A DNA stretch of 64,000 bases from DAOUAE01 sp034433795 (lineage in GTDB: Bacteria; Chloroflexota; UBA6077; FW602-bin22; DAOUAE01): NCBI GenBank assembly GCA_034433795.1, contig DAOUAE010000029.1:1-64000 (forward strand), written 5' to 3'. Positions 40,035 to 48,415 of this stretch are shown here, piece after piece. A program made the translations under genes and the position numbers. Position 1 is the stretch's first letter; each line of letters starts with the position of its first letter. The notes below the pieces were generated by a model. That model made no database searches and was not told the origin of the DNA. It saw only the letters and a list, made by a program, of their open reading frames with translations.

Positions 40035-40766
40035 TTACTCCGGCGGGAGCTGAGCGGCGTAGTCCTCGGCGTTGTCCTCCGGCGCGTAGCCCAGGAGCTC
40101 CTGGGCCGAGGCGATGTCCCAGTAGCGGCGGGTGTTGTTCGAGACACCGTAGAAGATGCCGAAGGGCAGGTCGGTCTCGATGCTCCGCCAGACCAGCTGG
40201 GCCATATCGCGCGGACTGATCCAGGTCGCCAGATGCCGGCGGTTCAGAGGACGCTCCTGGAACGAGCCGATGCGCAGGCAGATGATCGAGAGGCCGAAGG
40301 CGTCGACGTAGTAGCGGGCCAGGGCCTCGCCGAAGGCCTTCGAGACGCCGTAGTAGCCATCGGGCCGGATGGGATAGGTCGGGGCGGCGTAGAGCCCCTC
40401 CAGTTCGTAGTAGCCGGCCACGTGGTTGGTGGAGGCGAAGACGATCTTCTTCACCCCCTGACGGCGGGCCGCTTCGAAGACGTTGTAGGTGCCCTCGATG
40501 TTGACCGCCCGCACGCTCTCCCAGGGCGCATCCACCCGCGGGTCGCCGGCCAGGTGGACGATGGCATCGACGCCGGCGACCGCCTGCTCGACGGCTGCCA
40601 GGTCACAGACGTCGGCGATCACCACCTCATCACCGGGCTGGGCGGGCAGGACGGTCCGGTGGTACATCAGGCGCAGGCGGTAGCGCTCCCGCAGAAAGCC
40701 CTGCAGCGGGCGACCGATCATGCCGGCCGCCCCGGTGATGAGGACGAGTTTGCGCTGATCGCTCAC
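40035..40766 (-). CDS. NAD-dependent epimerase/dehydratase (uronate dehydrogenase-like SDR)
   Basis: A 243-residue extended-type SDR with LVLITGAAGMIGRPLQGFLR (TGxxGxxG), a Ser/Thr-Asn active-site region (VFASTNHVAGYY) and YGVSK (YxxxK). The short length and the WISPRDMAQL segment resemble uronate dehydrogenases, which oxidise galacturonate or glucuronate. GTG at 40766 follows GGGAGGGAG. A strong promoter lies 37 bases before. Confidence 0.85.
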   Translation of the reverse strand: MSDQRKLVLITGAAGMIGRPLQGFLRERYRLRLMYHRTVLPAQPGDEVVIADVCDLAAVEQAVAGVDAIVHLAGDPRVDAPWESVRAVNIEGTYNVFEAARRQGVKKIVFASTNHVAGYYELEGLYAAPTYPIRPDGYYGVSKAFGEALARYYVDAFGLSIICLRIGSFQERPLNRRHLATWISPRDMAQLVWRSIETDLPFGIFYGVSNNTRRYWDIASAQELLGYAPEDNAEDYAAQLPPE

Positions 40767-40802
40767 CGCTCCCTCCCGCCGGTCCAGGCTGAGACCGGGC
40801 CC

Positions 40803-40831
40803 AGTATACCGCCCAGGGGGTCACCCCGCAA
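40803..40831 (-). promoter_or_regulatory. Promoter of the epimerase-Gfo/Idh pair
   Basis: TTGCGG (40831-40826) and TATACT (40808-40803) are spaced 17 bases apart on the minus strand. Confidence 0.65.
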
Positions 40832-40906
40832 GGGTTGGCCGTTTTGTGGTAAGATCGTGCGCGGACTCCATGCCAGTTTTGCGTGTGAAGGGGGCACGAG
40901 AGGCCT

Positions 40907-41275
40907 ATGGCTGACGAACAGCGTCGCCGCCGGCGGCCGCGCCGGCCAGCCGCGCCAGCGGCGGAGACCCCGGCCGAGGCTCAGCGGGAGGCCCAGCGGG
41001 CGCCGGCCGACCAGCATCGAGTGGAACCCTGGCAGTTCCGTGAGCACCTGGAGAACGTTGACGGGGTTCAGATCCGGGCTGAGCCCGGCTGGCCGACCGA
41101 GATCAAACGGTACTATCTGGTCAAGGTCGTGGACGGCAAGGAGAAGATCCTGACCTACAAGATCGCCACCGAGGCCGAAGCGATCACCTACTTCTACTAC
41201 TATCTGCACCCGCACCTGAAGCCGGCCACGCCACGGGGCCAGGAACCCCTCTATCTGCGCCCGCACGATCTCTGA
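40907..41275 (+). CDS. Uncharacterised protein with basic, disordered N-terminus
   Basis: A 122-residue protein. Residues 1-42 are Arg/Ala/Pro-rich and probably disordered (start MADEQRRRRRPRRPAAPA); the rest is a compact domain with YYLVKVVDGKEKILTYKIAT and the Tyr-rich YFYYYLHPHL. The basic tail could bind nucleic acid. No family is recognised. TGG-TAAGAT at 40847-40855 is an extended -10 candidate. A hairpin terminator follows. Confidence 0.7.
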   Translation: MADEQRRRRRPRRPAAPAAETPAEAQREAQRAPADQHRVEPWQFREHLENVDGVQIRAEPGWPTEIKRYYLVKVVDGKEKILTYKIATEAEAITYFYYYLHPHLKPATPRGQEPLYLRPHDL

Positions 41276-41301
41276 GCCCGGCTGGCATTCGGGCGGCTCC
41301 T

Positions 41302-41324
41302 GACCCCGCCCCTGGGGCGGGGTC
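41302..41324 (+). terminator. GC-rich hairpin, terminator-like
   Basis: GACCCCGCCC and GGGCGGGGTC form a 10-bp stem with a three-base loop, followed by ATTCATT rather than a pure T-run, 26 bases after the preceding stop. Confidence 0.6.
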
Positions 41325-41390
41325 ATTCATTAAAGCGTTGGTGGGCGGCGGCCCGGCGCGGGCGGCTCTCCCCGTGGGGGGACAGGCCCC

Positions 41391-41419
41391 TTGACACCGG
41401 TCGACCGGTGGACTACTGT
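41391..41419 (+). promoter_or_regulatory. Promoter with a 16-bp palindrome in the spacer (TPR gene)
   Basis: TTGACA (41391-41396) and TACTGT (41414-41419) are 17 bases apart. CACCGGTCGACCGGTG (41395-41410) is a perfect palindrome overlapping the -35 and the spacer, so a dimeric repressor could exclude polymerase. Confidence 0.7.
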
Positions 41420-41438
41420 GATCGCTGGGGGAGCGGTG

Positions 41439-41918
41439 ATGGAGTCGGCGCGTGACCGGGCGCGGCAGCTGTTCGAGCAGGCCTATGCCGCGCAGATGCG
41501 AGGCGACCTGGCCGAGGCCGAGCGCCTCTACACCGCGTCGATCGAGGCCTGCCCGACGGCGGAGGCCTACACCTTCCGGGGCTGGGTCTACGGGCTGCAG
41601 GGACGGCTGGACGAGGCCATCGCCGAGTGCCAGAAGGCCATCGCTCTCGACCCCGAGTACGGCAATCCCTACAACGATATCGGGGCCTATCTCATCGAAA
41701 AAGGCTGCCTGGACGAGGCCATCCCCTGGCTGCTCAAGGCGATGATGGCCCCCCGCTACGAGGCCCGGGTGTATCCACACGTGAACCTGGCCCGCATCTG
41801 GACATTGAAGGGCCAGTGGACGGCGGCGGTCCGCGAGTACCGACGGGCGCTGCGCCTCGATCCCGACTATGAGCCGGCCCGTCGGGCGCTGGCCGAGCTG
41901 CTGGGACGGTTGAACTGA
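41439..41918 (+). CDS. TPR-repeat protein
   Basis: A 159-residue protein with three to four tetratricopeptide repeats (AEAYTFRGWVYGLQGRLDEA, YGNPYNDIGAYLIEKGCLDE, WTAAVREYRRALRLDPDYEP). TPR arrays mediate protein contacts. The ATG at 41439 lies 13 bases downstream of the predicted transcript start; the frame upstream is promoter sequence. It is two bases from the IMPase-family gene, so both form one unit. Confidence 0.85.
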   Translation: MESARDRARQLFEQAYAAQMRGDLAEAERLYTASIEACPTAEAYTFRGWVYGLQGRLDEAIAECQKAIALDPEYGNPYNDIGAYLIEKGCLDEAIPWLLKAMMAPRYEARVYPHVNLARIWTLKGQWTAAVREYRRALRLDPDYEPARRALAELLGRLN

Positions 41919-41920
41919 CT

Positions 41921-42862
41921 GTGGCCTTCCCCGCACCGGACGAACTGATGGCGCTGGAGGCGGCGGCCGCCGATCTGGTTCGCCAGGCCGGCGCGTACCT
42001 GCTGCGCCAGCAGCCCGAGCACCTGGCGGTCACCTACAAAGACCCGCGCGGCCATGACCCGGTCTCCGAAGCCGACCGGACGGTGCAGAGACTGGTCCAG
42101 GAGCGTCTGGCCACTCTTTTCCCCGCGGACGCCTTTCTGGGGGAGGAGGAGCCGGCGGGCACTGCTCCGGCTGCCAGTCGGCTCTGGGTGCTGGATCCGG
42201 TCGATGGGACTCTGAACTATCTGGCCGGGCTGCCCCTTTACGCCGTCTCGCTGGCGGTGCTGGTGGCTGGCCGGCCGGTGGCCGGGGCGATAGCCCTTCC
42301 AGCCGGGCGCGACGTGCTGGTCGTTCAGGCCCGCTGGGGTGGGGGGGTCACCTGGGCCGGCAGCCCGGTGCGGCTGGAGACCCGGCCGGCCGACCGTCCC
42401 CTCCTGATCGGAGTGCCGGGTGGCCTGGCTGGCCAGTTCCGCTGGCGGAGGAGGCCCGGTCAGCTGGTCGAGGCGCGGACTCTGGGAAGCATCGCCGTCG
42501 AACTGGCCCTGGCGGCGCGGGGCAGTCTGGACTACGCCGTCTTTCGCCGGCCGCGGGTCTGGGACGTGGCCGCCGGGGTGCTGCTGGTGCAGGAGGCGGG
42601 CGGCGTGGTGCTGGAGTGGGCTGGCCGCCGACAGGGCTGGCGGGTCTTCAGCGGCTTCGGGCTGGCCACGGGTCTCCGCCAGTGGTCGCGGCCGCTCCTG
42701 GCTGGCAGCCCGGCGGCGGTGGCCGAAGTGGCCCAGAGCCTGGTGCCGGTCGAGCCGCCGCTCTGGTGGCGGCTGGGGCACAGGCTGATCCGCTGGTGGC
42801 GGGAGAGTCAGCGGGGGCCCGACCGTCCTCAGGCCAGAGGGCCGGTCTCCCAGCTGCGCTGA
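41921..42862 (+). CDS. Inositol monophosphatase family protein
   Basis: A 313-residue Mg-dependent phosphatase. The metal-site motifs FLGEEEPAG and WVLDPVDGTLNYLAGLPLYA are present, as is the C-terminal RRPRVWDVAAGVLLVQEAGG. Substrates may be inositol phosphate, fructose-1,6-bisphosphate or PAP. It is convergent to otsA and overlaps it by 34 bases. Trehalose-phosphate dephosphorylation would be only a guess. Confidence 0.87.
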   Translation: MAFPAPDELMALEAAAADLVRQAGAYLLRQQPEHLAVTYKDPRGHDPVSEADRTVQRLVQERLATLFPADAFLGEEEPAGTAPAASRLWVLDPVDGTLNYLAGLPLYAVSLAVLVAGRPVAGAIALPAGRDVLVVQARWGGGVTWAGSPVRLETRPADRPLLIGVPGGLAGQFRWRRRPGQLVEARTLGSIAVELALAARGSLDYAVFRRPRVWDVAAGVLLVQEAGGVVLEWAGRRQGWRVFSGFGLATGLRQWSRPLLAGSPAAVAEVAQSLVPVEPPLWWRLGHRLIRWWRESQRGPDRPQARGPVSQLR

Positions 42863-44388
42863 TAGAGGCGGCCGGTCGGCAGCGCCAGCAGGTCGGCCAG
42901 CTGGGCCTCCAGCCAGGCCCAGACATCGTGGCGGCGGACCAGCGCCAGCAGACGAGCGTGCCGCTGGCGGCGCTCGACCGTGGGCATCTGGAGCGCCTGC
43001 CAGAGCGCCTGGGCGATGTCGTGGGTGTCCGCGGGGTCGATCCCCAGCGCCGCCTCGGCCAGTTCGTGGTAGGCCCCGGCCTGGCGCGAGAGGACCAGCA
43101 CGGCAGCGTTCAGGCTGACCAGCGGCGCCTCTTTAGCCACCAGGTTCATCCCGTCGCGGTGGGAGGTGATGAGGACCACATCGGCCAGGCTGAGGGCCGC
43201 CAGGGCCTGCTCGTAGTTGTTCTCGTAGAACACGGAAATCGGACGCCAGTCGGGATCGTGGGGCAGGGTGAACGCCGCGTTGATCTGGGCGATGAGATCG
43301 TGGACCGCCCGGGCGTAGGCAGCGTATTCGGGGAGATCGCTGCGCGAGGGGACCAGGCAGGCCAGGAGCGTGACCTGGCCCCAGAGATCCGGGTGCTCGC
43401 GCAGGACCTGCTGGTAGGCCTGGAGGCCCTTCAGGATGTTCTTGCTGGGATCCACCCGGTCGACCCGGACGATGGTGCGGGCCCGGCAGAGCGGGCGCAG
43501 GCGAGCCCGGTGGGCGGCCACCGTCTCCGACCGGTTGAGGCGCTCGATGGCGCCCACGTCCACCGAGATCGGGTAGACCCGGACGCGTGTCTGGTGGCCG
43601 GCGTAGTGGACCGTGCCGCTGGTCGGGTCCAGCCGGGCGCCGGGAACGTAGCGGGCGCAGGTGGCCAGGAAGTTCTCGGCGTCGCGGGCGGTCTGAAAGC
43701 CGACGATATCGGCGGCCAGGAGGCCGAGGCAGATGGCCTGGACGATAGGCAGTGGCAGGTGGGCCCACTGGGCCGGCTCCGGCCAGGGGATGTGGGTGAA
43801 GTGCAGGATGGGCAGATCGGGCTGCCGCTGGCGGAGGTAACTGGGAGCCAGGTAGAAATGGTAATCGTGCAGCAGCACCAGCGGTCGGGCGACGCGGCGC
43901 GCCTCCTCGGCGGCCGCCCGCGCCATCGCCTCATTGACCGGGAGGTAGCCGTCGAACCAGGCGTCGTAGACGAGGTCCGGTGTGACCGGGCGCTGGAGGG
44001 CCTCCCAGAGGTCGTGTTGCACGAACCAGAGGATCGGGTTGCAGAAGACGGCGTAGAACCGCTGGTAGGCGGCCCGGGGGTGAGCGACAAAGCGCAGATG
44101 CGGGAGCACCAGGCCGGATGGGTCCACCGGGACGCCCAGGCGGGCGACCTGGCGCTCCGCCTCGGTGGTGGCGGAGGCGATCCAGGTCACGTCGGGTCGG
44201 TGGGCGATGGCGCCCAGGGCGGTGACCAGCCCGCCGCTGCCCTTGCGGACGCTCAATCGCCCGTCCTGGAGGACATACTCGTAGGGTCCCCGATTGCTTA
44301 CCAGCACCAGATGCGGGCGAACCGGCCGGCGGTCGTGGAGGGCCGGCTCGAGGCGTTGGCTGGTCAGCACTGCTGCCGGTCGTGCCAT
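42829..44388 (-). CDS. otsA: Trehalose-6-phosphate synthase family glycosyltransferase (GT20)
   Basis: A 519-residue GT-B enzyme: LVLVSNRGPYEYVLQDGRLS (N-terminal donor loop), KGSGGLVTAL, HFTHIPWPEP, FQTARDAENFL and RVDRVDPSKNILKGLQAYQQ. Members make trehalose-6-phosphate from UDP- or ADP-glucose and glucose-6-phosphate; a related product such as glucosylglycerol phosphate is possible. ATG at 44388 follows AGGGGGTGGTG. No otsB phosphatase is adjacent. Its 389-base leader contains a c-di-AMP riboswitch, tying the gene to osmotic and envelope signalling. Confidence 0.9.
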   Translation of the reverse strand: MARPAAVLTSQRLEPALHDRRPVRPHLVLVSNRGPYEYVLQDGRLSVRKGSGGLVTALGAIAHRPDVTWIASATTEAERQVARLGVPVDPSGLVLPHLRFVAHPRAAYQRFYAVFCNPILWFVQHDLWEALQRPVTPDLVYDAWFDGYLPVNEAMARAAAEEARRVARPLVLLHDYHFYLAPSYLRQRQPDLPILHFTHIPWPEPAQWAHLPLPIVQAICLGLLAADIVGFQTARDAENFLATCARYVPGARLDPTSGTVHYAGHQTRVRVYPISVDVGAIERLNRSETVAAHRARLRPLCRARTIVRVDRVDPSKNILKGLQAYQQVLREHPDLWGQVTLLACLVPSRSDLPEYAAYARAVHDLIAQINAAFTLPHDPDWRPISVFYENNYEQALAALSLADVVLITSHRDGMNLVAKEAPLVSLNAAVLVLSRQAGAYHELAEAALGIDPADTHDIAQALWQALQMPTVERRQRHARLLALVRRHDVWAWLEAQLADLLALPTGRLYQRSWETGPLA

Positions 44389-44534
44389 TGACACCACCCC
44401 CTGCAGAGAGTGAGAGCAGGCCATGGCCTGGCCAACAGTGACCAGACCGCACGTGGGGAACCAGACCGGAACGTGAGGCCGCGCTGGACTGCGAGGTGTC
44501 GAACCGGAGAATCCGGTAATGAGGTGCTCTGTGG

Positions 44535-44567
44535 GGAGCTTGCGGCTCCGCCAATAGGGTTTGGCGG
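44535..44567 (-). other. Expression-platform hairpins after the c-di-AMP aptamer
   Basis: CCGCCAA/TTGGCGG (7 bp) and GGAGC/GCTCC (5 bp) follow the aptamer in tandem, with no U-run. They may steer translation or termination, but the mechanism is unclear. Confidence 0.45.
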
Positions 44568-44577
44568 CCTCTTTCGT

Positions 44578-44760
44578 GTGCCTACGAGGTTAGCTGACGG
44601 GTTCGGGCGAAAGAGCTACCCTACGCCGGCGGGCACCGCCCGCCCGGGCGATTCACCCCTGAACCGGGCCGTTCAACCGACCCGGCCAACCAACGGTTCC
44701 CCCGTTTCCCGAAACCGGGAATTCGGCACCATATTCAGTTCAGGGCGGCGCCCCTGCTCT
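44578..44760 (-). ncRNA. Cyclic-di-AMP riboswitch (ydaO-yuaA class)
   Basis: The minus-strand RNA contains the class consensus blocks in order: GCCGAATTCCCGG...ACGGGGGAACCG, GGGGTGAATC, TAGGGTAGCTCTTTCGCCC, and the 3' block GAACCCGTCAGCTAACC ending in TCGTAGGC. The two pseudo-symmetric halves for binding two c-di-AMP molecules are present. It lies in the otsA leader, consistent with c-di-AMP control of osmoprotectant synthesis; in described cases ligand binding turns expression off. Confidence 0.93.
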
Positions 44761-44783
44761 CGACGCTCGCCCCTCTGAGGGAA

Positions 44784-44812
44784 TCTATACCACGGAAGAG
44801 GGGGAATGTCAA
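44784..44812 (-). promoter_or_regulatory. Promoter of the riboswitch-otsA transcript
   Basis: Consensus TTGACA (44812-44807) and TATAGA (44789-44784) at 17-base spacing; the start is near 44777. Confidence 0.8.
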
Positions 44813-44853
44813 GCAAGCGACCGCCGCGAGCGGGGCCGCTGTCTGTGGGGGCG

Positions 44854-45873
44854 TCAGTGGGTTTCGAGGGGCGCGGTCCAGTCGAAAAGCACTCCCAGAA
44901 ACCCGGCCGGGCTGGTGGCCAGGGCGGCGTAAAGCGCGCCCGCCTGCGTCGGCGGGACCTTGTGGCTGATGAGCGGGTCCACCTGGAGATCGCCCCGGGC
45001 GATGAGCTCGAGGATAACCCGCCGGTTGGCCGGCTCGGTCCAGGGGTTGAAGATCGTCGGGGCGCTCGGGGTGGTGCTCATGTGGGCGCCGATGACCAGC
45101 ACCCCCTTCCGGTGGATGTCCTCGTAGGGATCGAACTGCTCGACCCGTCCGCGCGTGCTGCCCAGGAGCACCACCCGCCCGCCGCGCGCGGCCAGTTTGA
45201 GGGCCGGCGTGACTGCGGCCGGCGAGCCGGTCGCCTCGAACACCACCCGGAAGCCCTCCGGCGCCAGAGCGGCGAGCCGCTCGGCCATGGCCGGGTCGCT
45301 CGGATCGAGGGCCGCGTCCAGCCCACACTGGAGGGCCACCGCCCGTCGGCGGGCGAGCGGCTCCAGACAGACCACCGGCCGACCCCCACTCAGGCGGGCC
45401 AGCTGACCGGCGAGCTGGCCGATGAGCCCGCCGCCGACCACCGCCACGCTCTCCCCTAACTGGATCTGGGCCAGGCGGACAGCGTTCAGAACAATGCAGC
45501 CGAGAGTGCTGAGCGCCGCCTGGTCGAAACCCACGCTCTCCGGGATCGGCACCAGCCGCATCGGCTCGCTGATGAGGGCATGTGAAGCGTGAGGGGCGGC
45601 CCCCGCCACACGGTCCCCGGGCCGCAGACCGGTGACTCCCTCGCCCACCGCCAGAACCGTCCCGGCGAACGAGTAGCCGGGGTAGTAGGGGTTGCCGGTG
45701 GTGGCGGTTCGGTAGGTGGTGATGCCCCGGTAGTTGGCCACCTCGGTGCCGGCGCTGACAGCGGTGGTCACCGCCGCCACCAGCACCGCGCCGGCCGGCG
45801 GCGTCTCCGGCAGGTCGAAGGGCTCAAGGGCCATCTGGTAGGGAGCGGGCGAGACCAGACGGTAGGCGCGCAT
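44854..45873 (-). CDS. Medium-chain dehydrogenase/reductase (zinc-site-poor)
   Basis: A 339-residue MDR protein: GroES-like N-terminal domain (VSAGTEVANYRG, NPYYPGYSFAGTVLAVGEGV) and Rossmann domain (ESVAVVGGGLIGQLAGQLAR). The usual catalytic-zinc Cys of alcohol dehydrogenases is replaced by VSAGTE, and no four-Cys structural lobe is seen. This type oxidises sugars or polyols in some genomes, but the substrate is unknown. ATG at 45873 is chosen because TACACT lies seven bases upstream, so the mRNA may be leaderless; longer frames contain no ribosome site. Confidence 0.83.
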   Translation of the reverse strand: MRAYRLVSPAPYQMALEPFDLPETPPAGAVLVAAVTTAVSAGTEVANYRGITTYRTATTGNPYYPGYSFAGTVLAVGEGVTGLRPGDRVAGAAPHASHALISEPMRLVPIPESVGFDQAALSTLGCIVLNAVRLAQIQLGESVAVVGGGLIGQLAGQLARLSGGRPVVCLEPLARRRAVALQCGLDAALDPSDPAMAERLAALAPEGFRVVFEATGSPAAVTPALKLAARGGRVVLLGSTRGRVEQFDPYEDIHRKGVLVIGAHMSTTPSAPTIFNPWTEPANRRVILELIARGDLQVDPLISHKVPPTQAGALYAALATSPAGFLGVLFDWTAPLETH

Positions 45874-45880
45874 CGCCTTC

Positions 45881-45886
45881 AGTGTA
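45881..45886 (-). promoter_or_regulatory. -10-like element of the MDR gene
   Basis: TACACT on the minus strand ends seven bases before the ATG. The -35 (TTCCCT at 17 bases) is weak, so this is tentative. Confidence 0.4.
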
Positions 45887-46063
45887 GCCCGGCAGCCGCT
45901 TTGAGGGAAGAGGGACATCGTCCCTGCTCGAGCGGGGCCGGCCACGGGCAGCCGTCGGTTCCCGATGCGACACCCGGTCCGGCCCGACCGGACCGCTCGC
46001 CCGGTCTCGCCCACCGGACAGACGGCGGGAAGAGCACGCGTTCAAAAGCGGGGGCCCAGCGGG

Positions 46064-46663
46064 CTAGTCGTCATCATCCCGGTGCAGGATGACGGCCACC
46101 GCCGTCCCCGGATCGGCCCGTCGGGCCCAGACCGTGACCTTGCGGCCGGTCTGGATATCGCTCAGGGCCTTGACCGCCTGGTCCTCGCGGACGGCGGTGC
46201 TGGTGGAGAGGGTGAACGTGCGGCTCGTTCCCCGGGCGTTCTGGACCGTGAGGCTGGTATCGCTCCGGGCGGTGACCGTTCCGTGGAAGCGGAGGAACAC
46301 CCGCCCCGGCACCAGGTGGACCCGCCGGGCTTTGAGCGTTGGGCCGGTGGACTCCCGGTCCAGTTTGACCGTCACCTGATCGTTGACTTTGAAGGCGCTG
46401 ACATCGGTGAAGATCCGGTGCGGGGCTTTGACCTCGGCCCCGCTCACGTCCACCGTGACCGTGCCGTGGGCCCGTGTCGCCAGTGTCCAGGTCGTCCCGC
46501 TGATACTGGTAATCGTCCCGTGGAGTGTGCGGGCCCGCAGTGACCGGCTGGCGCTCTTGGGGCCGTCATCGCCACGGGCGGGCGGTGCGGCCAGAGCCGG
46601 CCCGGCGGCCAGCAGCCCGGTGAGCAGAAGCCCAATCAGAACGAACAGCCAGCGACCGCGCAT
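46064..46663 (-). CDS. Secreted DUF5666-like protein
   Basis: A 199-residue protein with a Sec signal peptide (RWLFVLIGLLLTGLLAAGPA, cleavage near ALA at residue 26). Two repeated OB-like units follow: LHGTITSISGTTWTLATRAH and FHGTVTARSDTSLTVQNARG, the pattern of DUF5666. It ends in HRDDDD, an acidic tail. It is probably exported or surface-exposed; function unknown. ATG at 46663 follows GGAGGGAGAG. Confidence 0.82.
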   Translation of the reverse strand: MRGRWLFVLIGLLLTGLLAAGPALAAPPARGDDGPKSASRSLRARTLHGTITSISGTTWTLATRAHGTVTVDVSGAEVKAPHRIFTDVSAFKVNDQVTVKLDRESTGPTLKARRVHLVPGRVFLRFHGTVTARSDTSLTVQNARGTSRTFTLSTSTAVREDQAVKALSDIQTGRKVTVWARRADPGTAVAVILHRDDDD

Positions 46664-46683
46664 CGCTCTCCCTCCAGTCACGT

Positions 46684-46714
46684 GTTCCACTTCGGAACAA
46701 CGGTCGCGCGACCG
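46684..46714. repeat. Two inverted repeats upstream of the DUF5666-like gene
   Basis: GTTCC-ACTTC-GGAAC (46684-46698) and the perfect 14-bp palindrome CGGTCGCGCGACCG (46701-46714) lie in the 79-base gap after nanE. They could be an operator, a terminator for nanE, or both; no clear promoter is visible. Confidence 0.45.
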
Positions 46715-46742
46715 CGTCTGTTACAGCTCTCCCGGAAGCGCC

Positions 46743-47435
46743 CTACGGCCTCTCCCGTGGTCCTCGGGGGGTGGCCCGGGCGAACTGGCGGGTCAGCCAG
46801 ATGGGGTCGGTGATCGCCGTCCCGACCACGACGGCGAAGGCCCCGCGCCGGAAGGCCTCGGCCACCTGAAACGGTGTGCGCAGCCGTCCCTCGGCGACGA
46901 CCGGCGCGCCGAGGGCGGCCAGTTCGGCCACCAGCTGCAGGTCGGGCGCCTGCTGCTGGCGGCTGGTGGGGGTGTAGCCGGCGAGGGTGGTTGCCAGGAC
47001 ATCGGCTCCGGCCATCAGCGCCTGCTCCCCTTCGGCCAGGGTTGAGACGTCGGCCATCACCAGGCGTCCAAGGTCCTGGTGGACGAAGGCGATGAGGTCG
47101 CGGAGCGTCCCGCCGCCCGGCCGGGGGCGGGCGGTGGCGTCGAGGGCGATGAGGTCGGCCCCCGCCCGGGCCACCGCCCGAGCGGCCTCGGGCGTGGGGG
47201 TGATATAGACCGCGGAGCCCGGATGGTGCTGCTTCCAGAGGCCGATGATCGGCACGGTCACCCGCGCCCGGATGGCGGCGATGTCCTCGGGGCCGTTGGC
47301 CCGGATGCCCACCGCCCCGCCCTGTACGGCGGCCGCCGCCATGGCCGCCATCAGCGATGGTCCATACAGCGGGCTCTCCGGGCTGGCCTGGCAGGAAACG
47401 ATCAGCCCTCCACGCAGCTGTTCGAGGAGTTCCAT
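46743..47435 (-). CDS. nanE: N-acetylmannosamine-6-phosphate 2-epimerase
   Basis: A 230-residue TIM barrel: GLIVSCQASPESPLYGP at the N-terminus, GAVGIRANGPEDIAAIRA, IIGLWKQ (catalytic Lys), DLIALDATARPRP and VVAEGRLRTPFQVAEAF. It interconverts ManNAc-6-P and GlcNAc-6-P. ATG at 47435 is used; a GTG at 47444 overlaps the kinase stop (GTGA). With the kinase and MFS gene upstream it forms an amino-sugar salvage operon. Confidence 0.9.
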   Translation of the reverse strand: MELLEQLRGGLIVSCQASPESPLYGPSLMAAMAAAAVQGGAVGIRANGPEDIAAIRARVTVPIIGLWKQHHPGSAVYITPTPEAARAVARAGADLIALDATARPRPGGGTLRDLIAFVHQDLGRLVMADVSTLAEGEQALMAGADVLATTLAGYTPTSRQQQAPDLQLVAELAALGAPVVAEGRLRTPFQVAEAFRRGAFAVVVGTAITDPIWLTRQFARATPRGPRERP

Positions 47436-47440
47436 CGTGC

Positions 47441-48412
47441 TCACCCCGGTTTCACTGTCTCCAGCCGGCGGGCGGCCGCCCGCAGGCGCGCCAGGATGGC
47501 CTCGTCGGGTTCTCGCCCCAGAGAGCGCAACCCCAGGATGACCGCTCCCAGGACCGGCGGCAGGGCCGGCTCGACCACCCGACAGCCGGCGGCCTCGACC
47601 GCCTGGACGAAGGACTCCCGCACTAGAGCGCTGGCCCGGAAGACGCCGCCGACCGGGGCCACCGGGCCCCCACCCAGGTCCAGCCGGCGGACGACCGCCA
47701 GGGCCGCCCGGGCCAGCTCGCGGCCGGCCGCGATCAGCAGCTGGCGGGCCGTCTGATCGCCGTCGGCAGCTGCCCGGTCGACGGCCATCGCCAGACCGGC
47801 GATGGCCGGCCGGTCCAGATGGCCGGCGTAGATGGCGGCGTGAACCGCCTGAAGATCGGCCAGGCCGAGATGGTGGGGCAGGGCCTGGACCAGGGCGGTG
47901 GGCGGATCGCGGCCGTCGGCCGCCCGGCAGGCCAGCTGGAGCGCCTGATGGCCGATCCAGTAGGCGCTGCCTTCATCGCCCAGGAAGTAGCCCCAGCCGC
48001 CGGCCGTGGCCCGCCGGCCGGTGGCGTCGATCCCAAGCGCGATCGAACCGGTGCCGGCGATGACGATGACACCAGGAGCGCCCAGCAGCGCCCCGGCGTG
48101 GGCGGTCACCGCGTCGCTCTCGACCAGGAGGGCCGGGCCCGGCAGCAGCGGGGCGGCCAGATCGGCCATGCGCGGCCGGGCCCCGGTCATGCCCAGGACG
48201 GCCACGGCCACTGCGGCGGGGGCGAGTCCGGCCATCGCCAGGGCCTGGGCGGCCGACTGGCGCACAGCCTGCTGGAAGCGCTCCTCGCCGCCCGGCTCGT
48301 CGAGATGGTTGCTGGGACCAGCCCGGCCGATGCCCAGGACTGTTCCGGTCTCGTCGGCCACCAGGCAGAGCGTACTGGTCTGGCCGCCATCGAAAGCCAG
48401 CAGATACCGCAT
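47441..48412 (-). CDS. N-acetylglucosamine kinase-like (BadF/BadG family) ATPase
   Basis: A 323-residue ASKHA-fold kinase: LLAFDGGQTSTLCLVADETG (phosphate-1), VESDAVTAHAGALLGAPGVI, VIAGTGSIALGID (phosphate-2) and GGWGYFLGDEGSAYWIG. This arrangement is typical of eukaryote-like GlcNAc/ManNAc kinases. Next to NanE it should phosphorylate an imported N-acetylated amino sugar. Confidence 0.87.
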   Translation of the reverse strand: MRYLLAFDGGQTSTLCLVADETGTVLGIGRAGPSNHLDEPGGEERFQQAVRQSAAQALAMAGLAPAAVAVAVLGMTGARPRMADLAAPLLPGPALLVESDAVTAHAGALLGAPGVIVIAGTGSIALGIDATGRRATAGGWGYFLGDEGSAYWIGHQALQLACRAADGRDPPTALVQALPHHLGLADLQAVHAAIYAGHLDRPAIAGLAMAVDRAAADGDQTARQLLIAAGRELARAALAVVRRLDLGGGPVAPVGGVFRASALVRESFVQAVEAAGCRVVEPALPPVLGAVILGLRSLGREPDEAILARLRAAARRLETVKPG

Positions 48413-48415
48413 CGG

